Below, in pieces: positions 35,292 through 45,168 of a stretch of 64,000 bases of DNA (its first letter is position 1; every line of letters begins with the position of its first letter). The DNA is from Spirosoma sp. (GTDB lineage: Bacteria; Bacteroidota; Bacteroidia; Cytophagales; Spirosomataceae). Made by a program: the position numbers and the translations under genes. The notes beneath the pieces are model-generated. The model was not told the origin of the DNA. It saw only the letters and a list, made by a program, of their open reading frames with translations, and made no database searches. Where the stretch lies: NCBI RefSeq assembly GCF_026391055.1, contig NZ_JAPLET010000022.1, forward strand, positions 558,001-622,000, in the 5' to 3' direction.

Positions 35292-36770
35292 ATGAAGAAA
35301 ATAGATAAATTAGTACTAGGCTCTTTTTGGGGGCCGTTTTTTTTAACCCTGGGTGTCGTCATCTTTATCTTCCTGATGCGGCTCCTGATGTTTTATATTG
35401 ACGAGTTCGTTTCCAAAGACCTCGATCTGGCTACGTTTGGCCGTCTGCTCTTCTACTTTGCCCTGTTAACAATCCCGACGGCTCTTCCGCTGGCCGTACT
35501 CTTGTCCTCGTTAATGACGTTTGGTAATCTGGGGGAATTCTTTGAACTCACCGCCCTGAAAAGCGCCGGTATTTCCCTTACCCGTGCCATGCGTCCCCTG
35601 CTCATCGTTGCCATTGGTATCAGCGCGTTTTCGTTCTGGTTCAACAATTCGGTAGCGCCCTGGGCTAATCTTAAAGGGTACAGCCTGCTCTACGACATCA
35701 AAACCGCCAAGGCTACCTTGAACCTGAAGGAAGGAATCTTTTACAATGACCTGCCCGGATACAGTATTAAAGTCGACCGAAAAATAAAAGCCGAAAAGGG
35801 AAGTACGACCGGCGATCTGCTCAAGGGATTAGTTATCTACAAACACCCTACCAGCGGACTGGAATCGGGTAATCGCGAGATCATTCTGGCCGATTCAGGT
35901 CGTATGTATACGGATAAAGACCGAACCTACCTCGTTTTCCAACTTTTCAACGGCAACGATTATCAGGAGTACTCCGACAATAGCATCAGTTACGCCAGCA
36001 GTGGGCCAACGGCCCAGGGTGCACAGTTTATGCGGAATGGGTTTAAGGACTATAAACTCGTAATCAGCCTGGAATCATTCGGGATTAAACGAACGGATGA
36101 GAATCAGTTCGAATACCACGAATACATGAAAGACCTGAAGCAACTCTCGGCCCTAACCGATTCGCTGCGCAAGGACTATAAGAATACCAGCCTGAGTGTA
36201 GCCGGCGCATCACGGCAATATTATAACTATCAGTTTAAATCCGACGCCGTCCTGAAACAGAAAGTACTGAAAGATGGAAAATGGGCGGATTCAGTATTGA
36301 CTGCGCAAAAAATACCGCAGCATGAACTGGCTCAGATAGCCTTGAATCAGGCTCAGAATATCCTGTCTTATTCTACCTCGAATGTGACCTATCTGACTGA
36401 GAAAGAAAAAAATGTCTGGCGTTACCAACTGGAAACACATCATAAATTTACCCAGGCTATTTCCGTCTTTGTGATGTTCCTGATTGGCGCATCGATGGGG
36501 GCCATCATCAAGAAAGGTGGTTTCGGTTTGCCTGTCCTTATCGCCATAGTCTTTTTTATATTTCTGTACGTGCTGACCATTGCGGGCGACAAGTATGCCA
36601 AAGACGGTTTGCTTTGGGTACCCATTGGTGCCTGGCTGGCGAATATCGTCCTGTTTCCGTTTGGCCTGTTACTCATGCAACGGGCCCGGCACGATTCCCG
36701 CCTGTTCGATAAAGATGTATATGTTATCGCCTGGGAACGGTTCCGGAAACGGCTAGCTTCAAGTCGGTAA
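35292..36770 (+). CDS. LptF/LptG-family permease
   Basis: 492 aa from ATG 35292; a GTG at 35250 in frame is less likely because MKKIDKLVLGSFWGPFFLTL is the conserved start. Three N-terminal membrane helices, a large periplasmic beta-jellyroll region (about 150-380) and three C-terminal helices make the LptF/G (YjgP/YjgQ) architecture. With LptB the complex extracts lipopolysaccharide from the inner membrane. Bacteroidota often encode F and G apart from each other; which one this is cannot be decided by eye. Downstream are the rpsO promoter and gene. Confidence 0.82.
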   Translation: MKKIDKLVLGSFWGPFFLTLGVVIFIFLMRLLMFYIDEFVSKDLDLATFGRLLFYFALLTIPTALPLAVLLSSLMTFGNLGEFFELTALKSAGISLTRAMRPLLIVAIGISAFSFWFNNSVAPWANLKGYSLLYDIKTAKATLNLKEGIFYNDLPGYSIKVDRKIKAEKGSTTGDLLKGLVIYKHPTSGLESGNREIILADSGRMYTDKDRTYLVFQLFNGNDYQEYSDNSISYASSGPTAQGAQFMRNGFKDYKLVISLESFGIKRTDENQFEYHEYMKDLKQLSALTDSLRKDYKNTSLSVAGASRQYYNYQFKSDAVLKQKVLKDGKWADSVLTAQKIPQHELAQIALNQAQNILSYSTSNVTYLTEKEKNVWRYQLETHHKFTQAISVFVMFLIGASMGAIIKKGGFGLPVLIAIVFFIFLYVLTIAGDKYAKDGLLWVPIGAWLANIVLFPFGLLLMQRARHDSRLFDKDVYVIAWERFRKRLASSR

Positions 36771-36778
36771 GCGGCTTG

Positions 36779-36808
36779 TTGACTTACCAACTATTTTCGC
36801 TATCTTTG
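36779..36808 (+). promoter_or_regulatory. Bacteroidota-type promoter of rpsO
   Basis: TTG (36779-36781) and TATCTTTG (36801-36808) are spaced 19 nt apart. The start codon of rpsO is 40 bp after the -7 box. Confidence 0.7.
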
Positions 36809-36848
36809 CACCCGAATTCATTTTTTTAATCAAATTAGCTGTCTGAAG

Positions 36849-37124
36849 ATGTATCTAACGACCGAAAAAAAGCAGGAGATATTCTCTACCTCGGGCCATG
36901 CCAAAAGTGCAACGGACACCGGGTCGGCCGAATCCCAGATCGCGCTGTTCACTTACCGGATCAGTCATTTAACTGAGCACCTGAAAGTTCACAAGCACGA
37001 TTACGGCACACAACTGGGTCTGTTGAAATTAGTTGGTAAGCGTCGTCGCCTGCTGAACTACCTTCTTAAAAAGGATATTACGCGGTACCGGGCCATCCTG
37101 GCTGCGCTGGGACTCCGGAAGTAA
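36849..37124 (+). CDS. rpsO: 30S ribosomal protein S15
   Basis: 91 aa, the normal length. Matches are [36 protein letters not shown] and [12 protein letters not shown], the core of S15. It binds 16S rRNA in the central domain, and in many bacteria it represses its own mRNA. It has its own promoter and a terminator before pnp, the classic rpsO-pnp order. Confidence 0.97.
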   Translation: MYLTTEKKQEIFSTSGHAKSATDTGSAESQIALFTYRISHLTEHLKVHKHDYGTQLGLLKLVGKRRRLLNYLLKKDITRYRAILAALGLRK

Positions 37125-37140
37125 TTGGGTCACCCAAAAA

Positions 37141-37175
37141 AGGGAATCTACCACACAGTAGATTCCCTCATTTTT
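37141..37175 (+). terminator. Terminator between rpsO and pnp
   Basis: An 11-bp perfect stem, AGGGAATCTAC (37141-37151) with GTAGATTCCCT (37158-37168), a 6-nt loop, then CATTTTT. Confidence 0.85.
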
Positions 37176-37289
37176 GTTGTTTCTACTTGGACTAGACGTG
37201 GTGCAAACCCTTGCTGGACACAACGAGTAAACCGGTTCTCGAACCGGCGCGGTTTAAAGCTGTAAGAAGACGTATTCAAAATCTGTTGT

Positions 37290-39416
37290 ATGTTTGAAAT
37301 CACCACGCAATCCGTTGCGCTGCCCGACGGGCGGGAAATTACCATCGAAACCGGAAAACTGGCCCGACAGGCCGACGGCGCGGTGGTTGTACGGTTAGGC
37401 GACACCATGCTGTTGGCCACCGTCGTATCAAGTAAAGACGCTAAAGAGGGCGTTGACTTTCTTCCATTGTCCGTTGATTATCAGGAGAAATTCGCATCAG
37501 CTGGCCGCATTCCCGGCAGCTTCCAACGGCGCGAAGGTCGTTTGGGTGATCACGAAATCCTGATTAGCCGTTTAGTAGACCGTGCCCTGCGGCCTATATT
37601 CCCCGATAACTACCACGCTGACACGCAGGTGATGATCACGTTGATCTCTGCAGATCCTGATGTGCAGCCCGATGCGCTGGCAGCTTTGGCGGCCTCGTCG
37701 GCACTCGCGGTGTCCGACATTCCGTTTAACGGGCCTATTTCTGAAGTACGCGTCGCTAAAATTGACGGGCAGTACAAGATCAACCCTAAAACGGCTGAAC
37801 TTGAGCGTGCAACCATCGACCTGATTGTTGCCGCCACCGAAAAAGATATTTGCATGGTAGAAGGCGAAATGGACGAATGTTCAGAAGCCGAAGTTGTGGA
37901 AGCCCTTAAGGTAGCCCACGAAGCCATCAAAGTACAGTGCCAGGCCCAGAAAGAACTCGAAGCGAAAGTTGGTAAGACCGTTAAGCGGGAGTACAACCAC
38001 GAAACGCACGACGAAGATCTTCGGGCCGCTGTGCGCGCTGCCACCTACGATAAAATCTACGAGGTAGCCCGTCGGCAGAATCCAAGTAAAAAAGGTCGTT
38101 CGGAAGGGTTTAAAGCCGTCCGTGAGGAATATTTGGCTTCTTTCCCCGAAGGAGCAGATGTGAACGTCGGTCTGATCAAAACGTACTTTCACGACCTCGA
38201 ATGGGAAGCCTCCCGTCGTTTAGTACTCGACGAGCGGACCCGTTTGGATGGCCGGAAACTGGATCAGATTCGGCAAATTTCGGCGGAAGCCGGTTATTTG
38301 CCAGGTCCACACGGATCGGCTTTGTTCACCCGTGGTGAAACCCAGTCGCTGACAACTGTAACACTCGGTACCAAAACGGACGAACAGATTGTTGATCAGA
38401 CGATGTTCCAGGGCTATAGCAAATTCCTGCTGCATTATAACTTTCCCGGTTTCTCAACCGGCGAAGTGAAGCCCAATCGGGGTGCGGGTCGTCGTGAAAT
38501 TGGTCATGGAAATTTGGCGCACCGTTCGCTGAAAAAAGTACTTCCTCCTGCCGAAGAAAACCCATACACCATCCGGATCGTATCCGACATCCTCGAATCG
38601 AACGGCTCGTCGTCTATGGCCACCGTTTGTGCCGGTACGATGGCGCTGATGGATGCCGGGATTAAAATTAAAGCTCCCGTTGCCGGTATTGCGATGGGTT
38701 TGATCTCGGATGGCGACAAATACGCCGTTTTATCCGATATTCTGGGTGATGAAGATCACCTGGGCGATATGGACTTCAAGGTTACAGGAACCGAAAAAGG
38801 AATCGTCGCCTGCCAGATGGACCTGAAAGTGGATGGTCTATCCTATGAGGTGCTGGCTCAGGCATTGGAACAGGCTCGTGTTGGTCGTCTGCATATCCTT
38901 GGGGAGATGAAGAAAGGTATTTCTGATGTGCGTTCAGACCTGAAACCACACGCACCCCGTGCGATGGTTATCAAAATTGATACCAATCAGATTGGTGCCG
39001 TTATCGGACCCGGCGGTAAAGTGGTTCAGGACATCCAGAAAGACTCTGGTGCTGTTGTGAACATCGATGAACACGACAATGCAGGTTGGGTCAGCATTTT
39101 TGCTACCAGCAAAGAAAGCATGGACAAAGCCGTTTCCCGTGTGAAAGGGATCGTTGCGGTTCCCGAAGTAGGGGAAACGTACGTTGGTAAAGTGAAGACG
39201 ATTCAGCCCTTCGGTGCCTTCGTTGAATTCATGCCGGGTAAAGATGGTCTTTTGCATATTTCCGAGATTAAGTGGGAGCGTCTGGAAACCATGGACGGTG
39301 TTCTGCAAGTCGGTGAAGAGGTGACGGTAAAGTTGATTGACGTGGATAAAAAGACCGGAAAGTACCGATTATCGCGTAAAGTTTTGCTGCCGAAGCCAGA
39401 GAACAAAAATGCGTAA
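37290..39416 (+). CDS. pnp: Polyribonucleotide nucleotidyltransferase
   Basis: 708 aa. Two RNase PH domains (about 5-220 and 310-545) contain [21 protein letters not shown] in part and the phosphate-site [14 protein letters not shown] domain ([16 protein letters not shown], about 565-620) and an S1 domain ([17 protein letters not shown], about 630-700) follow. PNPase degrades RNA from the 3 prime end by phosphorolysis and joins RNA degradation complexes. The rpsO-pnp order is conserved in bacteria. The end is normal. Confidence 0.97.
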   Translation: MFEITTQSVALPDGREITIETGKLARQADGAVVVRLGDTMLLATVVSSKDAKEGVDFLPLSVDYQEKFASAGRIPGSFQRREGRLGDHEILISRLVDRALRPIFPDNYHADTQVMITLISADPDVQPDALAALAASSALAVSDIPFNGPISEVRVAKIDGQYKINPKTAELERATIDLIVAATEKDICMVEGEMDECSEAEVVEALKVAHEAIKVQCQAQKELEAKVGKTVKREYNHETHDEDLRAAVRAATYDKIYEVARRQNPSKKGRSEGFKAVREEYLASFPEGADVNVGLIKTYFHDLEWEASRRLVLDERTRLDGRKLDQIRQISAEAGYLPGPHGSALFTRGETQSLTTVTLGTKTDEQIVDQTMFQGYSKFLLHYNFPGFSTGEVKPNRGAGRREIGHGNLAHRSLKKVLPPAEENPYTIRIVSDILESNGSSSMATVCAGTMALMDAGIKIKAPVAGIAMGLISDGDKYAVLSDILGDEDHLGDMDFKVTGTEKGIVACQMDLKVDGLSYEVLAQALEQARVGRLHILGEMKKGISDVRSDLKPHAPRAMVIKIDTNQIGAVIGPGGKVVQDIQKDSGAVVNIDEHDNAGWVSIFATSKESMDKAVSRVKGIVAVPEVGETYVGKVKTIQPFGAFVEFMPGKDGLLHISEIKWERLETMDGVLQVGEEVTVKLIDVDKKTGKYRLSRKVLLPKPENKNA

Positions 39417-39491
39417 GTCATTGTTACTTTTTCGTGTAATGCAGCGTCATACGTTAGCGTTATATAGTCACTCCACCGGGGACAACGGATT

Positions 39492-40355
39492 ATGAGACAG
39501 CTAAAAATTTCAAAACAGATAACCAACCGCGAGAGCCAGTCGTTAGACAAGTACTTGCAGGAAATTGGTAAGGTGGATCTGCTTACGCCCGATGAGGAAG
39601 TAACGCTGGCCCAGAAAATTCGGGAAGGTGACCAATTGTCGCTGGAACGATTAACGAAAGCAAACCTGCGTTTCGTCGTATCGGTTGCCAAACAGTATCA
39701 AAATCAGGGGCTATCATTAGGTGACCTGATCAACGAAGGAAACCTGGGTTTGATCAAGGCTGCTCAGCGCTTCGACGAAACACGTGGATTTAAATTTATC
39801 TCGTACGCCGTTTGGTGGATTCGTCAGTCTATTCTCCAGGCCCTGGCCGAACAGTCACGGATCGTGCGTCTGCCCCTCAACCGGGTAGGTTCGCTGAACA
39901 AAATTTCGAAGACGTTCTCCGATCTGGAGCAAAAATTCGAGCGGGAACCGTCGCCGGAAGAATTGGCGGCCGTGCTGGAAATTTCAGCTGCGGAAGTTGT
40001 TGACACGCTCAAAATTTCGGGACGTCACGTATCCATGGATGCGCCTTTCGTACAGGGAGAAGAAAACAGCCTGCTCGATGTACTTGAAAACGACGGCGAA
40101 GACAAGCCTGATTCGGGCCTGATCAATGACTCGCTGCGGAAAGAAGTTCAACGGGCACTCTCGACGCTCACCCAGCGCGAAGCCGATGTGATCACGCTTT
40201 ATTTCGGTCTGAATGGCGAACATGCCATGACACTCGAAGAAATTGGTGAAAAATTCAACCTGACCCGTGAACGGGTACGGCAGATAAAAGAAAAAGCCAT
40301 TCGTCGCCTGCGCCACACCTCACGGTCGAAAGCGTTGAAGACGTACCTGGGCTAA
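39492..40355 (+). CDS. rpoD: Primary RNA polymerase sigma factor (RpoD/SigA type)
   Basis: 287 aa, the short form typical of Bacteroidota. Region 1.2 ([19 protein letters not shown]), region 2 with the -10-recognition helix ([18 protein letters not shown]), region 3 and region 4 with the helix-turn-helix ([27 protein letters not shown]) are all present; the N-terminal 1.1 region is absent. It drives housekeeping transcription from TTG/TAnnTTTG promoters such as those seen in this window. A terminator follows at 40377. Confidence 0.93.
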   Translation: MRQLKISKQITNRESQSLDKYLQEIGKVDLLTPDEEVTLAQKIREGDQLSLERLTKANLRFVVSVAKQYQNQGLSLGDLINEGNLGLIKAAQRFDETRGFKFISYAVWWIRQSILQALAEQSRIVRLPLNRVGSLNKISKTFSDLEQKFEREPSPEELAAVLEISAAEVVDTLKISGRHVSMDAPFVQGEENSLLDVLENDGEDKPDSGLINDSLRKEVQRALSTLTQREADVITLYFGLNGEHAMTLEEIGEKFNLTRERVRQIKEKAIRRLRHTSRSKALKTYLG

Positions 40356-40376
40356 AATTCCTGTTTGCTTGTGAAG

Positions 40377-40409
40377 AACGGCTCCTGCGAAAGTGGGTGC
40401 CGTTTTTTT
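40377..40409 (+). terminator. Terminator after rpoD
   Basis: AACGGC (40377-40382) with GCCGTT, plus an inner CC/GG pairing, is followed by a run of seven T. Confidence 0.75.
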
Positions 40410-40501
40410 GTTAACCGTTCACAAAAAAATCGTTCTGCTGCACAAGGGGTTGACTTACCTTTAATTTGAGCCTTATTGTTCAGATCAATACATTGTCACT
40501 G

Positions 40502-41440
40502 ATGTTCCGGCAAATTGTTACCGCACTGGGTCGCCTGTATAATTTTGTCATATCAGTGGTCGTTGCTCTGCTATTGGGGGTGGCTACCTGGGGAATGTGG
40601 CACTATTACCGGGACGTATACGTACAGGATGAGTTTTTGATGAAGGGCGTGGCGATGACCGTTTTGGTTGTCCAGGCCGAGCCACAGCAACGGTCATGGC
40701 AGGATCTGTTCAGCAACAGTACGTACCTGACGGTCGAGTTTAAAGGGAAAGCCTATAGCTGTCGGTTTGTTATGGATAGCGGCTATGTGGATACCGGAGA
40801 TCGGGTGAAATTACTGTATCATCCAGAGTATGACGCTTTTCGACAAGCACATGCCGTTTTAACATTTAACGAGTCGAGCCGAAAATCCCGGTTGATTGGG
40901 TGGTCGTCGATTCGGGATTTTACCCCGATGCATCGACTGTTACTACTATGTCTACTCTTGTCTGCAGCGTCATTCTTTTTTATCTCGGGGCTGATTGTCA
41001 GCATCATCCCTATTCCTTTCCTGCAAACCATCGCCCGGTTTATTCTTGTCGTGGCACTGGGGTGTGCTGCGGTATTCTATACGTTCGATACAGCAGCGTA
41101 TTTTCGATACTATCAGCAGTTAAAAACAGAGGGTCACACTATTTCTGTACCGGTTCTGGCTACTAACAGGACGACTCATGGGCGCAAGTATAGCTGGTAT
41201 GAGTACGAGGCTACTATTCAACATCGGGGCCGGGAGCGGGTAATACCCATTAGTGAGGATGAGTTCGACAAGGCTACACCGGCCAGTTCGATGATGGTTC
41301 GCTATAATGCGTCGGTTGATGACCTGATGTCACTAGGGTATACACCCAAGTATGGACTCATGGTTGTACCCCTGTTTTTTAGCTTACTTGTCTTTCTGTT
41401 AATGCGCCCTGTCCAACAAAAGCCTGTTCCGTTAAACTAA
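40502..41440 (+). CDS. Membrane protein, DUF3592-like
   Basis: 312 aa from ATG 40502; a TTG at 40466 in frame adds 12 residues. Four hydrophobic segments are visible: one near the N-terminus, two in the middle (LLLLCLLLSAASFFFISGLIV and ILVVALGCAAVFYTF, in part), and one near the end. Two similar soluble beta segments lie between them, with LTVEFKGKAYSCRF, GDRVKLLYHPEY and EATIQHRGRERV, VRYNASVDD. This doubled pattern resembles DUF3592-type membrane proteins of unknown role. The function is unknown. It is convergent with the CheR-PAS gene. Confidence 0.5.
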   Translation: MFRQIVTALGRLYNFVISVVVALLLGVATWGMWHYYRDVYVQDEFLMKGVAMTVLVVQAEPQQRSWQDLFSNSTYLTVEFKGKAYSCRFVMDSGYVDTGDRVKLLYHPEYDAFRQAHAVLTFNESSRKSRLIGWSSIRDFTPMHRLLLLCLLLSAASFFFISGLIVSIIPIPFLQTIARFILVVALGCAAVFYTFDTAAYFRYYQQLKTEGHTISVPVLATNRTTHGRKYSWYEYEATIQHRGRERVIPISEDEFDKATPASSMMVRYNASVDDLMSLGYTPKYGLMVVPLFFSLLVFLLMRPVQQKPVPLN

Positions 41441-41499
41441 GCGTAGCTGCTTATGCCCGCCATTAATTCTCGGTAAGCCATTTTTCAGTAGTTACCGGG

Positions 41500-44400
41500 T
41501 TATGCTGGTTCTGGCCGAACGGAAAAGGTGATCAATAGTTCGTCATCGATTCGGGAAAGAGAAACATCCAGCCAGGAGTGGTGGGTGTCGGTCGAGTGGT
41601 GCCATTCGATGGCCTGAGACTGACGTGCCAGATAAGCCTGGCGGCACTGGTCAAGAATGCTGGCGTCGGCGAACCACTGACTAAGAAGTGTTCCGGGCAG
41701 GATCGTTTCTGCCTGATCAAGATACTGGGCCAGTGTCTTGTTGGTGGTCACAATCCTGAAGTCGGTCAGTTCTGTGGCGTCTTCCTTCTGCCTATCAATG
41801 TATTGGGGGGTTAGGGTAAGAATAGCAGTGGGGCAGGAATCCAGAATATGTCGAAGTCGTTTGGCTTGTCGGTCGCGGTCGCGGTTGGCCTGCTGAATCG
41901 TTTCATAGGCTTGTTTAAGCATCGTTCCTTCATTCAGCTGGGTTATATCCCGAGCGATGGCCAGCACTCCCTCGACCGCACCGTCTTGCCCAAGTTCGGG
42001 AACCAAACGCGACTGGAAGAAGACGGCCCCATCGGGTTGGGCATAAACGTTATAATGCTCTTTCGGTTGTCCTGTGTCCAGCACTTCCTGTAAACTATCC
42101 ATATAAGGAATCGCAATTTCATTGGGCTGTCCCATTTCCAGGTTGGTGAGCCCCAGCAACTGGTTCGAGGGTAAGCCGGTTTTTCGGGAGAAAGCCGAAT
42201 TAGCGAAAACCAATCGTTGGTTTTTATCCCATCGGGTAATCACATCAGGGGTGTTTTCTACCAGCCGACTGAGTTGGGCTTCTCGCTCCAGAATCGCTTC
42301 TTCCGCTTTCTTCCGATCCGTGATTGTGGAGGTTACCAACAGAAATCCGTCCTCAAAGCGATTCGCCGAAATCAGGTGCCATTCGGGCTGGCGGGCCAGT
42401 TCGTCGAGTATTTCAACCTGCATAGGTTCGCCGGTTTCAACAACCTGTACATACCGGGAAAATAAGTCACTTTGTTCGGTGTCGCTGAATAGGGCTTTAT
42501 AACTGGTTTTGTACAGATCTTCCACCGACTGTTTATCCCGTTGCCCTAATTCATTCACCAGTGGAACCAGTTGAAAATCCACAATGGTGTTGCGTTCATT
42601 CCGAACCGATTTGAACAACTGAATGCCAACCGGTGCGTGGGACAGTATACTCTGTAGAAATATTAGCAAGCGCTGGACCTGCGAATGATCGGTAATGTCT
42701 TCAATCGCGAGCAGTATAGCGGCCTGACCCTGTAGCCGAACGACCTTCCGTGCATTGAGCCGCAAGACCTTTTCGCCTAAATCCTGGAAATGATGGACCA
42801 TCTCATAGGCCTGAATCGGGGTGTTCTGATTAATTACCTGGTCGAGCAACGAACGCAGGGCGGGTATATCCCACTGGCGGTTCCCTAATTCGTATAAAAG
42901 GCGGCCAATTGTATCGTCGGGCTCAATTCGGAAGGTTTTAAAAAAAGCCCGGTTGGCTGTTCGCACACGGAGGTCTTTGTCGAGTACGAGTACCGTTTCG
43001 CGGATCGTTCCAAAGATGGCGTCGGAATAATCGTAGGCTTCTGACAACTGATCGTTGCTGAGCTGCAGCTCCTGATTGATGGTTTGCAGTTCTTCGTTAT
43101 TCGACTGGATCTCTTCTTTACTGGTTTCCAGCTCTTCATTGATGCTCTGCAACTCCTCATTGCTACTGATAATCTCTTCATTAGCGGATTGCAGTTCTTC
43201 CCGGCCAGCTTCCTGTTCTTCAAACATCGACCGCATATCATCCCGCAGGGTTACCAACTCGTCCTCCAGTTGTTTAATGCGTCGGTTGCGGAGCTGGGTC
43301 AGGGAGATAGCGGGCTGTAGGGTAGGGGTCACCTCGCCGAAAATAACCAGTATCAGGGGTTCATGGTTTTGGGACAGGAAAGGGACGGCATTGATCGTTA
43401 TATGGTATGTCTGCTCCCGCACCCGGATCATCAACCCGGTTTTTGACGCTGGCTGGCCGGATTTATGCGCTTTGTTAATGGCCGTACGCAGGTCAAAGAC
43501 CAGCTCGGGTCGGGCCATCTTCAAGAGATTGAAATTAGCCCGACCCGGTGCAGGTTCCAGAAACAGGCTGGTTGACCCCTGAAAGCGGATAATCTCCATG
43601 TCTTTATTGATAACAACGGAGGGTGGGGTATACTGGGTAAGCAGTCCATTGACACGTTGGTCCAAATCGTCGGGCTGACCAGGTTTTTGATGCATAGACA
43701 TAGATTGTAGCTCTCTTTTTTCACCCGCTTCAGCCGCATAATCGGGGGGTGATGGTTCAGGAACGATTAGGTTAACGGGAGGGTAGGAACCGGGTACCGG
43801 CACTGGCTCCTGATCGCCGGTATAATCGAGCCGATTCAGATAGCCAGGGGTTGTGGTTGTTCGTTGCTGCAATAAATCCACCAGCGGCATAACCGAACGA
43901 AGACCCATGTTTTTTCGGGCGTAGATTTTAAAGTTCTTGGCTATCTGCGTAAAGAGCATGGTCGACGAACCAATCGTTTCGGCTTTTCCCAGGATTAGGT
44001 GACCCGTTGGGTTCAGGGCATAATGAAAGGTGGCAATCGCTTTCCGCTGGAGCACGTTATCTGTGTAAATCAGCAGGTTGCGGCAGCTAACCAGGTCGAG
44101 CCGGGAGAAGGGCGGATCGACAAAGATGTTGTGGGTGGCAAAAACGCACAAATCGCGGATAACCTTACTGATGCAGAACCCGTCCTGATCTTCGGTAAAA
44201 AAACGTTTTAGCCGCCTGGGGGAAATATCCGCCACCTGGCTGGCTGAATAACGGCCTAATCTGGCGCGAGCAATGACCCGTTCACTCAGATCGGTAGCAA
44301 AAATCTGGATGGAGACAGTCTTATCGAGATTGCCCATTGCTTCCAGCAGCAAGATAGCCAGCGAGTAAACTTCTTCGCCCGTTGAGCAGGCCGGAATCCA

Positions 44401-44832
44401 GAGCCTGAAGGGCTGATTGAGTGGTTTAGTAGTAAGTAGTCTGGGGAAAAGAACATTTCCCAGGTAGTCCATCGTGTCGGTATCCCGGAAAAAGCTGGTT
44501 ACGTTAATGAGTAGATCATGATACAGCAAACCTGCTTCTGTTGGATGCTGGTGCAGATAGTCCATATAGTCCGGCACTGCCCGTAGTTTATACAGTGCCA
44601 TCCGCCGGAGTACCCGTCGCCGGATAGTAGCTGTTTTATAATGCGTAAAATCGACCCCGATAAACTTGCGTAATAACTCAAGAAGAGTAACTAATTCGTC
44701 ATTACTAGTTTCAGCCTCCTGGTGTGCCCCAGGTTTTTCGGGCGTATCAGGCACTACCGCTTCCTGACCATCCACACCTGTAGGAACGGCAGTATCCGGT
44801 GCATCAGGGTCGGTATTGTCAGGTAAGTTCAT
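41500..44832 (-). CDS. CheR methyltransferase-PAS protein without CheB or kinase domains
   Basis: 1110 aa. Residues about 45-310 are CheR: the N-terminal helices (RKFIGVDFTHYKTATIRRRV, in part) and the SAM-binding ACSTGEEVYSLAI, DPPFSRLDLVSCRNLLIY. A coiled coil of repeated SNEELQS/INEELET units lies at about 535-600. At least three PAS-like domains follow (about 610-720, 730-840, 860-970) and a last short domain. Larger relatives start with a CheB methylesterase and end with a histidine kinase; both are missing here. It ends in a normal stop. It may methylate a receptor or act as a PAS scaffold. The gene is 12 bp after the small ORF upstream. Confidence 0.75.
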   Translation of the reverse strand: MNLPDNTDPDAPDTAVPTGVDGQEAVVPDTPEKPGAHQEAETSNDELVTLLELLRKFIGVDFTHYKTATIRRRVLRRMALYKLRAVPDYMDYLHQHPTEAGLLYHDLLINVTSFFRDTDTMDYLGNVLFPRLLTTKPLNQPFRLWIPACSTGEEVYSLAILLLEAMGNLDKTVSIQIFATDLSERVIARARLGRYSASQVADISPRRLKRFFTEDQDGFCISKVIRDLCVFATHNIFVDPPFSRLDLVSCRNLLIYTDNVLQRKAIATFHYALNPTGHLILGKAETIGSSTMLFTQIAKNFKIYARKNMGLRSVMPLVDLLQQRTTTTPGYLNRLDYTGDQEPVPVPGSYPPVNLIVPEPSPPDYAAEAGEKRELQSMSMHQKPGQPDDLDQRVNGLLTQYTPPSVVINKDMEIIRFQGSTSLFLEPAPGRANFNLLKMARPELVFDLRTAINKAHKSGQPASKTGLMIRVREQTYHITINAVPFLSQNHEPLILVIFGEVTPTLQPAISLTQLRNRRIKQLEDELVTLRDDMRSMFEEQEAGREELQSANEEIISSNEELQSINEELETSKEEIQSNNEELQTINQELQLSNDQLSEAYDYSDAIFGTIRETVLVLDKDLRVRTANRAFFKTFRIEPDDTIGRLLYELGNRQWDIPALRSLLDQVINQNTPIQAYEMVHHFQDLGEKVLRLNARKVVRLQGQAAILLAIEDITDHSQVQRLLIFLQSILSHAPVGIQLFKSVRNERNTIVDFQLVPLVNELGQRDKQSVEDLYKTSYKALFSDTEQSDLFSRYVQVVETGEPMQVEILDELARQPEWHLISANRFEDGFLLVTSTITDRKKAEEAILEREAQLSRLVENTPDVITRWDKNQRLVFANSAFSRKTGLPSNQLLGLTNLEMGQPNEIAIPYMDSLQEVLDTGQPKEHYNVYAQPDGAVFFQSRLVPELGQDGAVEGVLAIARDITQLNEGTMLKQAYETIQQANRDRDRQAKRLRHILDSCPTAILTLTPQYIDRQKEDATELTDFRIVTTNKTLAQYLDQAETILPGTLLSQWFADASILDQCRQAYLARQSQAIEWHHSTDTHHSWLDVSLSRIDDELLITFSVRPEPA

Positions 44833-44844
44833 GTATCGGTTGGC

Positions 44845-45093
44845 TTAAAACGCATCATTTCGCTCGCCGGTGGCTTGCCAGTCGGCATCCATGTCCTGAA
44901 ATCGCTGCGCAACCCGGCTCATAAAAAGCTCATCGAGCATGGCGGGTACAACCGCCGGGTCGGTCAGGTCCATTTCGCTGATTTTATATGTCTGCTCATA
45001 CGGCCCTGCTTCAATTTTGACGATATATTTGCCGTTCCAGGCATACAGGCCGATGCGAAAACGGGTGTGGGGGATATCCTGAACGAAACGCAT
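44845..45093 (-). CDS. Small conserved-type hypothetical protein
   Basis: 82 aa from the ATG at 45093 (MRFVQDIPHTRFRIGLYAWN); a longer frame to 45177 overlaps the divergent gene and is unlikely. Beta-rich first half (KYIVKIEAGPYEQTYKISEM), helical second half, acidic. No family is recognised. It lies 12 bp upstream of the CheR-PAS gene on the same strand and is probably co-transcribed with it. A signalling accessory role is only a guess. Confidence 0.6.
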   Translation of the reverse strand: MRFVQDIPHTRFRIGLYAWNGKYIVKIEAGPYEQTYKISEMDLTDPAVVPAMLDELFMSRVAQRFQDMDADWQATGERNDAF

Positions 45094-45168
45094 AGGCGTA
45101 ATGATGATTAATAAACTATGAATTATTTTCCGATAAAACCATATTCTTTCGCAAAGGTAACTAACGCA

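Noticed and set aside
43076..43582. Ser-rich plus-strand open frame over the CheR-PAS coiled coil
   Set aside because: It is the complement of the repeated Glu/Asn/Gln codons of the coiled coil, hence low complexity by construction.
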